Shown here in pieces: positions 34,549 through 46,565 of a DNA stretch of 64,000 bases. The stretch covers positions 74,166,401-74,230,400 of the forward strand of contig CM049315.1 of NCBI GenBank assembly GCA_026874595.1, written 5' to 3'. Position 1 is the first letter of the stretch; every line of letters begins with the position of its first letter. The notes under the pieces were generated by a model, which was not told the DNA's origin, made no database searches, and saw nothing but the letters and a program-made list of their open reading frames with translations. The translations under genes and the position numbers were made by a program. This DNA comes from Sipunculus nudus. Taxonomy: Eukaryota; Annelida; Sipuncula; Golfingiida; Sipunculidae.

Positions 34549-34938
34549 TAGAGCGCCGTATTTCTGAATGCCGAAAGAAAAGAAAACGAACTGCGTTATG
34601 CACGTGCCGCACTGGCGCCGCCTGCGGGCTGTTTAAGAACTAATCGAGCTACAATAATGGCGATGTCATTTGACTCTTCCTTCCCGTGAATTTGTTGGAA
34701 AAAATGGCAAACAGAGTATCCCAAAAACAGGTTAAAATGTGTTTAACCTATCAAACTGCAATAACTTCGATATTTTATAAGTTCAGGTCGTAAATTACGT
34801 GGGTCGAAAAGAAACACGGTGTTCCCTCAGTAATATAGCGTTAGGGTAATCATTAACTGTCGTGCGAAATTGGCGCTAGGCCCCCGACCGAAATATATAT
34901 ATATATATTTACTACCTGTAAAACAAGTCAGTGTGTCT

Positions 34939-34981
<43 letters not shown>
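34494..34981. repeat. Cluster of (TA)n microsatellites
   Basis: Tracts at about 34494-34545, 34893-34909 and 34942-34981, separated by unique sequence. Confidence 0.9.
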
Positions 34982-34983
<2 letters not shown>

Positions 34984-34984
34984 T

Positions 34985-37900
34985 TTTACTATATACGTAA
35001 TATATTTTTAGCCTATGAAAAATATAATTCTTTTTATTTCATGTAAAAAAATAAAATCTAAAGCCATGTTCCTTAAGAAAGTTAATTAGCAAGGAGGGTT
35101 GGGGAGGGGGTGACCCCTCCTATATTGAATAAAAATTTTATATATGCAGTGTAAGGATGACAAAAAGAATATCGGGGATTTCTGTTCCTCAACTACTGTT
35201 CTCTTTGCATAACGCAGTCAAACTTCAGAGGATAGGGTAGAGGCGGAGTGGGGTTCACGTGTGGCCGACTATAATATTTATATTTCTTCAAAATTTAGAT
35301 ATTAACTGGAAAGTCAAAACAATCAATCGTTTTAACATGTTGATATCTGTGTGGTGAAAATACGTATCTACTTTCACAACTTGCAAATTATGATCATTTA
35401 AATGTCATGCTCGTGGTACTATAATTGATATGGTCAAGTCGCATGTTTAACTTTGCTTTTTACTTGTTTCTGCGGTCCAGCCAACGCACCGGACTCAACA
35501 CAGGACACTCTCCCTCAGTATAGAAAGATTTGGATTCTATCTTAATCACAGGGCTGTTCATTAATATCCTCAACTTATGAATTAGAATGTGATAAACTTT
35601 TGATAAATTAATTATTTAATAGCGAGAGGAAAAAAAAGATATATAAAAATGAAAATTAATTACGAATAACTGGGAAAAGAAATAGAAAAAAATGAGAAAT
35701 GTTACAGCTCATCGATGGGCGGGCGCCCCCTTCTGGATCCGCTACTAATTATATCGTGGTAAGCAGCCGGTAATCTTAACTTTGGGCTACGAGTAATAGA
35801 TTAACAAAGAATACATGTGATCTAACAAACCAAAGTGTAAGTCCATCTCTATGCCAACAGGCCAACCAGTGTCACGGACAAGTTAGTTATCGTCAAGTAA
35901 CCCGTACGAGATATGTTTGTGTTCAAACGGTAAGAAATTCAACAAACATGCATATTAGTATGCAACAAATTTGCATACTAGTATTACAATATTGAAAATC
36001 AAACCTGTTTTCATATGCTAAATATAACAGGAGCGTATCAAGAGGATTGCTGTACCACCCCCCCCCCCCCCCATTTGGCATGTGAAATTGAAGATAAACT
36101 TTCCAGAAGCTCGGGAAAAGTCCTTGTATGAAAATCATTTTCAAAACATGATACTATCAGTCAGGCTTCATTACTGCAACAATTTATTTTCTTAAATGAG
36201 ATTCTGTTAATGAGATAAAAAATTATGCATCCCAAAATTATAATTATTAAATTGACATTTTTAATCATTCTCAATTTTCATTTTTGCTCACCTGTGAGAT
36301 TTTTTTGAGTATCAAACATTTTAAAATAATATTGAAATGCCCAGCAGGTATGCCTGCTACCAAGCACCTCAATCACTCGCTTTGGTAAATGGTGGCTAAG
36401 CCCTTGTTTAATATGATTTTTTTTCATGAAATCCTCGATCAGACATAATATTATCATGACTAGTTTCTGAGGGACAGGAAACAGTTGACTTCTTGTTACT
36501 GGAGGCCCTAATTTGCATATTACAAAACTTCAAATAATATTTGACCGTGAAAGCCTAGGTTCAGGCATAGTGTTTTGCGTTTTATCATGGTCAGTTCTCG
36601 AGATATTGAAACATTATAGTTTTTGTTAATGGCGGCCCTGTTTCGCATATTATAAGTATTTTTCAAGTTCTTGATAAGAACAATTAGTCTAAAATTTATC
36701 ACGTGACCCATTCGACTACAAATCCACAATCTGGTATAATTAACATTGATTTAAAGGAGGCAGAAAGATTCATTCACCAATAATAAATTTCCGCTAAACT
36801 TAATATGCTTATATAATTAATTCATAATTTGCAAATGCCACCGCTTTAACTCGTTTACTAATTTTTTTCTTATGCTTTCGATGACGCTCTTTGCAAAAAA
36901 AAGTTGGTTTGAGTTAGGTTCCTGAGGTGTTACTCTTGGCAGGTTCACAGCCTGGTCTAATATGGCCTTTTTGTTATAAAGCAAAGATATACGGTTCTTC
37001 GAACCTAATTGCCTCCGCCGGGTATACGTCCATTCCCGTTCGTGTGTGTTTTTGCGTCTGTATGTGCTTGTGTGTATGTGTTTGCTCACAATATAACTCA
37101 CGTAGTTTTAAACGGAATCTCATGAAAGTTTCAGGGCCTTATGGGATTGGACCAAGAAAGTTTTTTCTTTATTTTGGTGTAAATCCGGAACATGGTCCGG
37201 ATTCAGAAACGTCATCAAGGAATATTAAAAAATTAAAGTCTTTTAGGCACGAATGAGCCTGGCAATGAGGGCCTAATAAGTGAATTCGAAACATGATGGA
37301 GGCTTGCATCCTTTAGTGTGCAGATACCTAGTCTTTAGGGTGTTAACGCTACCGAGCGGTTCTAAAGGAACATGAAATGTGATGAATTGTTGAGCAACCA
37401 ACGTTTTGATATACATGAATAGTTTGTACCTGAAGAGTGAGCCGGCTTGAGTGCCGCTCTCACGAAACAGATCTGTCGCACAAACTGATGAAGTCAAATA
37501 ACCGTACTTTAATTATTTATATATATATACATATATTTATCCAGCCTCACACGCACGTACATACTGCTACGCAAAGAAGAGAACAATGTTGTCTGTAATG
37601 TCATTTATTTAAAATGACCTAAAAATTATTTTTAAAAAAACCTGGCATTGCCCTAGCATAAGTTTACATTCCAGGCATAAATAGAAAAGTCTTTATTCAC
37701 AGAGTTCTTGTTTTTATGGCCTGGATGCTGTTGTATATCATACAATGATTAAAACAGATTTTGAAGGAGCACTGCCAGTTAACTAAAACACAACATATAT
37801 ACATATAATCAAAGTAGACAAAGCACATGTGATAAAAGTGCTCCATGGGAATCTAAAAGGCCGCCCCAGCAGTAAAGAAAGCAATAGAAATACAAACAAG

Positions 37901-38275
37901 TGCGAAAAATACGGATGCCTTTAAACAAGGGTGCAAAATTTATATACATATACTGCATGGGTGGAGGATGGGAGGTGGTGGAAGTTAAAAAATCTAGCGA
38001 GTGCTTCCGATGGAGGTCACGAGCGAGTGACCCGTATCGCAGATCTGGGGTCATGATAAGGGTTAAGCGCATGCGAATTGTATTACTAGAGGGGGAGAGT
38101 AGATAACAGCCAGTCAGAATAATATTGAAAGACCAATCAGGATCGGTAATTACCAGCCAATTAGAATTAAGGAGGGTCCACCCAAGCTGTGATCCTAACT
38201 AGATGACAACAAAAACCCAGCAGTGCGTGATGTGATACTGTATAAATTCTTCAATGGTCCTTAGACCTATAAAGG
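34985..38275. other. Intergenic with scattered low-complexity tracts
   Basis: Contains a C-run at about 36056-36072, a GT-rich 'TGTGTGTTTTTGCGTCTGTA' stretch near 37043 that begins a dispersed-repeat-like segment, and CCAAT motifs at 38132 and 38157. No exon is supported. Confidence 0.35.

Positions 38276-38276
<1 letters not shown>

Positions 38277-38370
<94 letters not shown>
38277..38370. repeat. (TA)n microsatellite, interrupted
   Basis: Two long TA tracts separated by one extra A (about 38331), in total about 46 repeats. Confidence 0.95.
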
Positions 38371-38374
<4 letters not shown>

Positions 38375-38679
38375 GGTCGGATGTTTGACGAAGCTGAGAA
38401 AGTGAGTTTATAAACGTAACACCTACAAAAAGTTTTATATCATAAGTATTGCCAGAATCGTAGGAGCGCCCCCATCTTTTTTTCATTACACCCCTACAAC
38501 TTTAGTACTAGCCTGCAACCACCTATAAATACATACTCCACCTTCACTCAACCGAGATATAATATTAATGACAAACTTATAAAAAAATAAATCATTTAAG
38601 AAAATATCAGTTGAAACCTCAAAGAAACCATAGGAATAACTTAAACACACCTGATATGTGAATATTAAGAATAAGCAAA

Positions 38680-38930
38680 GTATGTGTCACGCACATGCAC
38701 CCGTGGTAACCACCCGGTCGACCCGGCCCGGGGTATCACTGATAGGTCTCGTCACGGTCTGGTTGACCGGACACGCATCAATAATTAGGAAGGAGGACTC
38801 CGCGTTGACATGGTGAATACTTCCAGGCGTCCGGTCACGGACGACTACGTGTTTAAATACATACCCAGGATACGCCGACGGAACTCTCCAGCTAACCAGG
38901 TGTATGTCCATTGTTTATACTTCATCATTA
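38680..38930 (+). promoter_or_regulatory. GC-rich segment, possible distal promoter of the sulfotransferase gene
   Basis: This segment, richer in G, C and CpG, lies just before the minisatellite. It contains 'GTTTAAATACATACCC' (a TATA-like TTTAAATA at about 38850) and, some 40 bp on, 'CTAACCAGGTGTATG', which could be a splice donor. If a 5' UTR exon ends here, the whole minisatellite would lie in the first intron of the sulfotransferase gene. This is inference only; it may be an unrelated CpG-rich repeat. Confidence 0.25.
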
Positions 38931-38989
38931 AGCGAGGTATTTCCACTGTTTCGGGGTTTATCTTGGTGTAATGATTCTAGCTTTATATA

Positions 38990-41900
38990 CTGTCTTAGTT
39001 GTTTATCCCGCAGAAAGAATCTCTGTTGTACTGTTTATCCTGAAAGGGTCTGTTAAGATGCTAATCCAGGTTTAATTATCTTTGTTGTGGTGTTTAACCT
39101 GTAGTAAGCATCTCTGTTGTTTTTTTTTTCTGGTTTAAGGATCACATTTGTAAGTGAATCTTATTGTGAGGATCTCTGTTGTGTTATTTATCTTGGGGTG
39201 AGGATCTCAAATATGTTGTTAACCCTAGTGTTATGATCTCTGTTATGTTGTTTATCTTGGTGTAAGGATCGCTAATATGTTGTTAATCCTGGTGTAAGGA
39301 TCTGTGTTTTGTTGTTAATCCTGGTGTAAGAATCGGTAATATGTTGTGTTGTTTATCCTGGTGTAAAGATATATGTTATGTTGTTTATCCTGGTGTAAGT
39401 ATCTCTGTTATATTATTTATTCTGGTTCATGGTTCTCTGTTGTGTTGTTTATCCTGGTGTAAGGATCTTTGTCATGTTCTTTATCTTGGTGTAAGGATCT
39501 CTAATATGTTGTTTACCCTAGTGTAAGGATATCTGTTAAGTTGTTTATCTTGGTGTAAGGATCGGTAATATGTTGTTAATCCTGGTGTAAGGATCTCTGC
39601 GGTGTTGTTTATCGTGGTGTAAGGACCTATTATATGTTGTAAATCCTGGTGTAAGGATCTCTGTTCTGTTGTTTTTCCTGGTGTAAGGACCTATTATATG
39701 TTGTAAATCCTGGTGTAAGGATCTCTGTTCTGTTGTTTTTCCTGGTGTAAGGACCTATTATATGTTGTAAATCCTGGTGTAAGGATCTTTGTTGTGTTGT
39801 TTATCCTGGTGTAAGGATCTCTGTTATGTTGTTAATCCTGGTGTAAGGATCTCTGTTATGTTGTTTATCCTGGTGTAAGGATCTCTGTTATGTTGTTTAT
39901 CCTGGTGTAAGAATTTCTGTTGAATTGTTTGTTCTGGTGTAAGAATCCCCGTTATATCGTTTATTCTGGTTTATGGTTCTTTGTTGTGTTGTTTATCCGG
40001 GTGTAGGGATCTCTGTTATGTTGTTTATCCTGGTGTTGGTGTAAATATCTCTGATGTGTTGTTTATTCTGGTGTAAGAATCTCTGTTAAATAGTTTATTC
40101 TGGTTTATGGTTCTTTGTTGTGTTGTTTATCCTGGTTTAAGGATTTCCGTCATGTTGTTTATCCTGGTGTTGGTGTAAATATCTCTGATGTGTTGTTTAT
40201 TCTGGTGTAAGAATCTCTGTTAAATAGTTTATTCTGGTTTATGGTTCTTGTTGTGTTGTTTATCCTAGTGTAAGGATCTCCGTCATGTTGTTTATCCTGG
40301 TGTTGGTGTAAATATCTCTGATGTGTTGTTTATTCTGGTGTAAGAATCTCTGTTAAATAGTTTATTCCGGTTTATGGTTCTTGTTGTGTTGTTTATCCTG
40401 GTGTAAGGATCTCCGTCATGTTGTTTATCCTGGTGTTAGTGTAAATATCTCTGATGTGTTGTTTATTCTGGTGTAAGAATCTCTGTTTAATAGTTAATTC
40501 TGGTTAATGGTTCTTGTTGTGTTGTTTATCCTGGTGTAAGGATCTCCGTCATGTTGTTTATCCTGGTGTTGGTGTAAATATCTCTGATGTGTTGTTTATT
40601 CTGGTGTAAGAATCTCTGTTAAATAGTTTATTCTGGTTTAAGGATCTTTGTGGTGTTATTTCTCCTGGTGTAGGGATCTCTGTAATGTTGTTTATCCTGG
40701 TGTAAAAATCTCTGTTGTGTTGTTTATCCTTTTGTAAGGATCTCTGTGATGTTGTTTATCTTGGTGTTAGAATCTCTGTTGTGTTGTTTATCCTGGCGTA
40801 AGGATCTCTAATATGTTATTAATCCTGGTGTAAGGATCTCTGTTGTGTTGATTATCTTGGTGTAAGGATCTCTAATATGTGTTAATCCTGGTGTAAGGAT
40901 CTCTGTTGTGTTGTTTATCCTGGTGTAAGAATCCCAGTTATATTGTTTATTCTGGTTTATGGTTCTTTGTTGTGTTGTTTATCCTGGTGTAAGGATCTCC
41001 GTTGTGTTGTTTATCCTGGTGTTTGTGTAAATATCTCTGATGTGTTGTTTATTCTGGTGTAAGAATCTCTGTTAAATAGTTTATTCTGGTTTATGGTTCT
41101 TGTTGTGTTGATTATCCTGGTGTAAGGATCTCCGTCATGTTGTTTATCCTGGTGTTGGTGTAAATATCTCTGATGTGTTGTTTATTCTGGTATAAGAATC
41201 TCTGTTAAATAGTTTATCCTGGTTTAAAAATCTCTGTTGAGTTGTTTATCCTTTTGAAAGGATCTCTGTGATGTTGTTTATCTTGGTGTTAGGATCTCTG
41301 ATGTGTTGTTTATCCTGGTGTAAGAATTTCTGTTGTGTTGTTTATTCTGGTGTAAGAATCCCTTATATGTTGTTTATCCTGGTTTATGGTTCTTGTCGTG
41401 TTGTTTATCCTGGTGTAAGGATCTCCGTCATGTTGTTTATCCTTGTGTTGGTGTAAATATCTCTGATGTGTTGTTTATTTTGGTGTAACGATCTTTGTGG
41501 TGTTATTTATCCTTGTGTAAGGATCTCTGTAATGTTGTTTATCCTGTTGTAAGGATCTCTGTTGTGTTGTTTATTCTGGTGTAAGAATCTCTGTTGTGCT
41601 GTTTATCCTGGTGTAAGGATCTCTGTTGTGCTGTTTATCCTGGTGTAAGGATCTCTGTTGTGCTGTTTATTCTAGTGTAAGGATCTCTGTTGTGCTGTTT
41701 ATTCTGGTGTAAGGATCTCTGTTGTGCTGTTTATTCTGGTGTAAGAATCTCTGTTGTGTTGTTTATCCTGGTGTAAGAATCTCTGATGTGCTGTTTATCC
41801 TGGTGTAAGGATCTCTGTTGTGCTGTTTATTCTGGTGTAAGGATCTCTGTTGTGCTGTTTATTCTGGTGTAAAAATCTCTGTTGTGCTGTTTATCCTGGT

Positions 41901-43345
41901 GTAAGGATCTCTGATGTGTTGTTTATCCTGGTGTAAGAATTTCTGTTGAATTGTTTGTTCTGGTGTAAGAATCTCTGTTAAATTGTTTATTCTGGTTTAT
42001 GGTTCTTTGTTGTGTTGTTTATCCTGGTGTAAGGATCTCCGTCATGTTGTTTATCCTGGTGTAAGGATCTCTGTTGTGCTGTTTATTCTGGTGTAAGGAT
42101 CTCTGTTGTGCTGTTTATCCTGGTGTTAGGATCTCTGTTGTGTTGTTTATTCTGGTGTAAGGATCTCTGTTGTGTTGTTTATCCTGGTGTAAGGATTTCT
42201 GTTGTGCTGTTTATCCTGGTATAAGGATCTCTGTTGTGCTGTTTATCCTGGCGTAAGAATCTCTGTTGTGCTGTTTATCCTGGTGTAAGGATCTCTGTTG
42301 TGTTGTTTATCCTGGTGTAAGGATCTCTGTTGTGCTGTTTATCCTGGTGTAAGAATCTCTGTTGTTCTGTTTATCCTGGTGTAAGGATCTCTGTTGTGTT
42401 GTTTATCCTGGTGTAAGAATCTCTGTTGTGCTGTTTATCCTGGTGTAAGGATCTCTGTTGTGCTGTTTATCCTGGTGTAAGGATCTCTGTTGTGTTGTTT
42501 ATTCTGGTGTAAGAATCTCTGTTGTGCTGTTTATCCTGGTGTAAGGATCTCTGTTGTGTTGTTTATTCTGGTGTAAGGATCTCTGTTGTGTTGTTTATCC
42601 TGGTGTAAGGATCTCTGTTGTGCTGTTTATCCTGGTGTAAGGATCTCTGTTGTGCTGTTTATCCTGGTGTAAGAATCTCTGTTGTTCTGTTTATCCTGGT
42701 GTAAGGATCTCTGTTGTGTTGTTTATCCTGGTGTAAGAATCTCTGTTGTGCTGTTTATCCTGGTGTAAGGATCTCTGTTGTGCTGTTTATCCTGGTGTAA
42801 GGATCTCTGTTGTGTTGTTTATTCTGGTGTAAGAATCTCTGTTGTGCTGTTTATCCTGGTGTAAGGATCTCTGTTGTGTTGTTTATTCTGGTGTAAGGAT
42901 CTCTGTTGTGTTGTTTATCCTGGTGTAAGGATCTCTGTTGTGCTGTTTATCCTGGTGTAAGGATCTCTGTTGTGTTGTTTATTCTGGTGTAAGAATCTCT
43001 GTTGTGCTGTTTATCCTGGTGTAAGGATCTCTGTTGTGTTGTTTATTCTGGTGTAAGGATCTCTGTTGTGTTGTTTATCCTGGTGTAAGGATCTCTGTTC
43101 TGTTGTTAATCCTGGTGTAAGGATCTCTGTTGTGCTGTTTATCCTGGTGTAAGGATCTCTGTTGTGTTGTTTATCCTGGTGTAAGAATCTCTGTTGTGCT
43201 GTTTATCCTGGTGTAAGGATCTCTGCTGTGTTGTTTATTCTGGTGTAAGGATCTCTGTTGTGTTGTTTATCCTGGTGTAAGAATCTCTAATATGTTGTTT
43301 ATCCTGGTGTTAGCATGTCTGTTGTGTTGTTTATCCTGGTTTAAG
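38990..43345 (+). repeat. Giant 32-bp minisatellite (about 136 units)
   Basis: An array of about 4.35 kb is built from a 32-bp unit with core TTTATCCTGGTGTAAG followed by GATCTCTGTTGTG. The written strand is about 72% G+T, so the array is strongly strand-asymmetric. The left part (38990-39900) is the most diverged. The middle (about 40010-41460) is organised in higher-order units of about 133 bp carrying an extra 'TTGGTGTAAATATCTC' variant and 'TTTATGGTTC' variants. The right part (41560-43300) is nearly homogeneous, with 320-bp (10-unit) and 160-bp (5-unit) higher-order copies. Because 32 is not a multiple of three, reading frames cycle through the unit and give spurious cysteine-rich frames. 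Confidence 0.97.
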
Positions 43346-43705
43346 TCCTACAATGAACATGACCTGGATTTATAACTATTTCATGATAAATGTTTTTATA
43401 AATAATATGAGGATATTTACTCATTGGAGAAATTTATTCAAGTAGGATGCTGGTATTTTGTGATAACGTTACTGGAGTTCTATCATATCTTATCTGATAA
43501 AGTCCTTATAAATGAATGTGCAGTCTGATAGTTAAAATCTTTGTACCATTTCCAGTGAATTGTTACTTTAAATGTTAACAACTGAATACCAGTGTTATAA
43601 TGTTTACTTTTAATATATCAGCTGGTAAGGTTTATCAAATTATGTTCAAAAGTAATTGTCGTGCTGCTTAAATTTTCAAATACATTATATTTATCAATTT
43701 TACAG
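43346..43705 (+). other. Spacer between minisatellite and sulfotransferase exon 1
   Basis: AT-rich, ending in a pyrimidine-rich acceptor (CAATTTTACAG). It therefore reads as the 3' part of an intron. No TATA box is evident. Confidence 0.45.
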
Positions 43706-43724
43706 GAATTATCCGATATCAGTG

Positions 43725-46565
43725 ATGGGAAAATCCACAGTCCGAAAAATCTTTGGAATATTGCTTTGTGCGGCCATTGTGACCATATTTGTCTGCGCCT
43801 TGAACATGGGACGACATAAACCGTCTGTCATTGGAAGAAAGGCGCTGACGTCACTCTGTACGTCATTGAATTATTGTTACCCAATGTCTTTTCTCGCTGT
43901 TGTTTCACCTTACGCTATTTCTCTTTTATATTTTTTCCCGTAATTATATGTTTTATTAATTAATTATTTGACGCCAAATGACATTTTTTTATTTTGTATT
44001 ATGTGCATCATAATTTGGGTTTCGCTCATTTGTATTTTATTGTCGTGTCACATAATTTATTCAATTACATATCATGATCTGATTTCACATTCCATGTCCT
44101 TGTAAAGGCAATACCAATATTCGTCAGCGCCATAAGTTCCGAGAACAAATTACATTATACTCTACTTAATCAGTGTTTCTTCTGATATATATATATATAT
44201 CCAGATTGTGAAAAAACATAGGGTTTAAAGTGCTTAACTAATTAAAGGGTCTGTAATATATACAGTTTAGGAATTTACTACACTTTCGTTCGACACCTTG
44301 TTTTCGTGTTCTATTTCTTATTGATTTGTCAGTTTTGTTGATCAAAGATTTCAGGTAATCCTTCGTTTATGGTACGGGGATATTCTTCGTAGAATACCCT
44401 AGATTGTTAAGTCCTGGGTCCATGGTAGTGTGAAAGTGCTCTACAGTAATATGAGCAAATATATCCAAATTATATATAAAACATCCTAGATATGAACCGG
44501 ATATAACGACAAAACAGTGAACGATACAATTCATATATGTTTGTCGATTGAAGTTGGAATAATAGAACATAATAGTATATCATATATCGGTTCATATTAA
44601 TAAAAATAACATATATGTCATATTAATTCAAATACATGAAGATGATATATGTATCACTGTTATACCCCTACATACACTTTCAGTCGGCACTGATATGTCT
44701 GAAACGGACAGGGGACCAGCGGGACTGTATGAACTGATCTCACGGGGATTTGACGTTGGTTCTAAAACAGGCGATGGCCACCTGAATCCGGACAGACGAC
44801 CGGAAACAAGGAGGAGAAAAGGGAAACGCAAGCACAACAAGCATTTTGGGACAGGAAACAGTTCTCTGGTTGACGAGGGACGGCCAAGCCACAAGAAAAC
44901 CCTGACGGTGCTGCACCCTAAGAAAGTTACCCTGGTAATACACACTATTAGTTACATCTCTAATACACAAGAAAGGTACTCAGAAAAACGTCAATACGTT
45001 GCATCGTAATGAAAAACAAACGTTTCACGGTGAATCTAAAAAATGTTACACTCGTAGTGTACAACAAAAATTACACAGACAATCGACAAAATGTTACACT
45101 CGCAATGTACAACAAACATTACACAGACAATCGACAAAATGTTACACTCGTAATGTGCAACAAATTTTACACAGACAATCGAAATGTTTCACTCGTGATG
45201 TGCAACAAATATACACAGAATCGACAAAATGTTACACTCGTGATTTAAAAACACGATCAGATTATTCCCAAAAAAAATTAAACTCATCATATAACTATAA
45301 GTAAATAGTTATTTGATGAAAAATAACACTCACAACCATTAAACTGGGAATCTTCACCAAAAGTCAAATCTACTTTATCCAGTTAAATGTTATGGAGAAA
45401 TTTGCCAAGAACATTTGGTGATTTTCTTTTCTCTTCTATATGCTATGATATCAGAGTATTATGTTTCTTATCTTGATAAATTATTTATATTATTTGACAG
45501 CGTCAACAGTCCCACAGAGAACGCCGGAAACGTCTACGGACCTTCTGTGGGTCGGAAAACGCACTCCGACCTGGATCAATGTACCGCTGGCTTTTTGTAT
45601 CACAGGAACGCAAAATGATATTTTGCGTCATACCAAAAGTTGGGTCAACGTATTTTAAACGCCTGATCACCAGTGGTTACGATTCCAAAACGTTATTTAG
45701 TTCCAGCGACAGACCTACACTAGATAAATATGACGCGAAAGAGCGCTTGTTCATGTTGGAACACTACCTTAAAGTTGTTTTCGTCCGCGATCCAGTTGAG
45801 CGTCTGTGGTCGGCGTTCACGTCAAAACTTTTCATGTCACGTGGGATACAAGGGAAGGAAATGAAAAAGGTTCTAAAACACGCGGGGAAATATGAAAGGA
45901 AGGTCAGAGGTAAGGCCTGCACGTTACAGCAGCTGACGTTAACAGATTTTGGGACCCACATACAGAAGAGTCGTAAAAACGGGGCAGTGATGAACCCTCA
46001 TTGGGCCTCGTATTTCCACTTGTGCCGCCCGTGTGAGGTACCGTATGATTTCATCGGAAGTATGGAAACATTCCAGGATGACGTCAAGGAACTTTTGTAC
46101 ATGATCAACATGACGGATACTGAAGCTAAAAACCAAACTAATCTAGACTATGGTTTAGAAGGTCTCGTGAAAGCAGGATGTCGTCTAAACTGGCTCTACC
46201 CGTGTGCCAATAAAGACCAACTTATTAACCTCAATTTGAAATTCTTAATGCTTGAGGGTTTGTTAGAATCACGCGAATTGTATTCATTGAAACCAAAAGT
46301 GACAGAATGGTATAAAATCGTTAACGCTTCTAAACACAAGTCAGATGCTTCCAACGAGTGTACCGAGTTTTTCATGAACAAACTTCAGGAAAAATTTCAA
46401 CCCGAACAAGCTATGAAAGTAATAAAGAAACGAAAACGAGTGTTGCGCAATATGGCTTTCAAGAGTTTACCTCCTGACATGAAAGAGAGTATGCAGCAGG
46501 CGTATAAGTACGACTGGCTCATGTTTGGTTATGATCACGGCTTGCTGAACAACACTCAGGTTTAG
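43725..46565 (+). CDS. Carbohydrate sulfotransferase (CHST8-14 / HNK-1 sulfotransferase type), 3 exons
   Basis: Exons 43725-43857, 44684-44934 and 45501-46565 join in frame (133+251+1065 nt) to 482 residues; all intron borders are GT/AG. The protein has a short basic start and one hydrophobic segment (about residues 9-26), giving a type II Golgi anchor, then a basic, low-complexity stem in exon 2 and the catalytic domain in exon 3. The 5'-phosphosulfate loop is PKVGST (173-178; relatives commonly have PKVACT). The 3'-phosphate-binding motif is RDPVERLWSAF (224-234). 'NPHW' (about 293) and 'LCRPCEVPYDFIG' follow, as is typical of the Sulfotransfer_2 family. The enzyme would transfer sulfate from PAPS to sugars on glycoproteins or glycosaminoglycans in the Golgi lumen; the acceptor cannot be told. 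ATG43725 is chosen because it directly precedes the anchor. An exon acceptor (TTTACAG at 43705) lies 19 bp before it, so a 5' UTR exon probably exists upstream. Confidence 0.88.
43858..44683 (+). other. Intron 1 of the sulfotransferase gene
   Basis: It starts GTACGT and ends TACACTTTCAG. It carries a short (TA)n tract at about 44188-44201. Confidence 0.7.
44935..45500 (+). other. Intron 2 of the sulfotransferase gene
   Basis: It starts GTAATA and ends TATTTGACAG. It contains the 48-bp tandem repeat listed separately. Confidence 0.7.
45041..45245 (+). repeat. 48-bp tandem repeat in sulfotransferase intron 2
   Basis: About 4.3 units with core AATGTTACACTCGTAATGTG, then 'CAACAAA' and 'TTACACAGACAATCGACAA', starting near 45041, 45089, 45137, 45182 and 45227; the fourth is shortened. 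Because 48 is divisible by three, two frames stay open through the array and mimic a coding region, but splice sites on both sides place it in the intron. Confidence 0.85.

Noticed and set aside
39341-41456. Cysteine-rich open frames (61-62 codons) in the 32-bp minisatellite
   Set aside because: They arise from cycling of a 32-bp unit through three frames; no start context, splice site or conservation supports a protein.
38990-43345. CRISPR-like array
   Set aside because: The repeats are directly adjacent with no unique spacers, and the genome is eukaryotic. It is a minisatellite.
44999-45304. 101-codon basic repeat open frame next to sulfotransferase exon 2
   Set aside because: It lies between a good donor (44935) and a good acceptor (45500) and is produced by a 48-bp intronic repeat.
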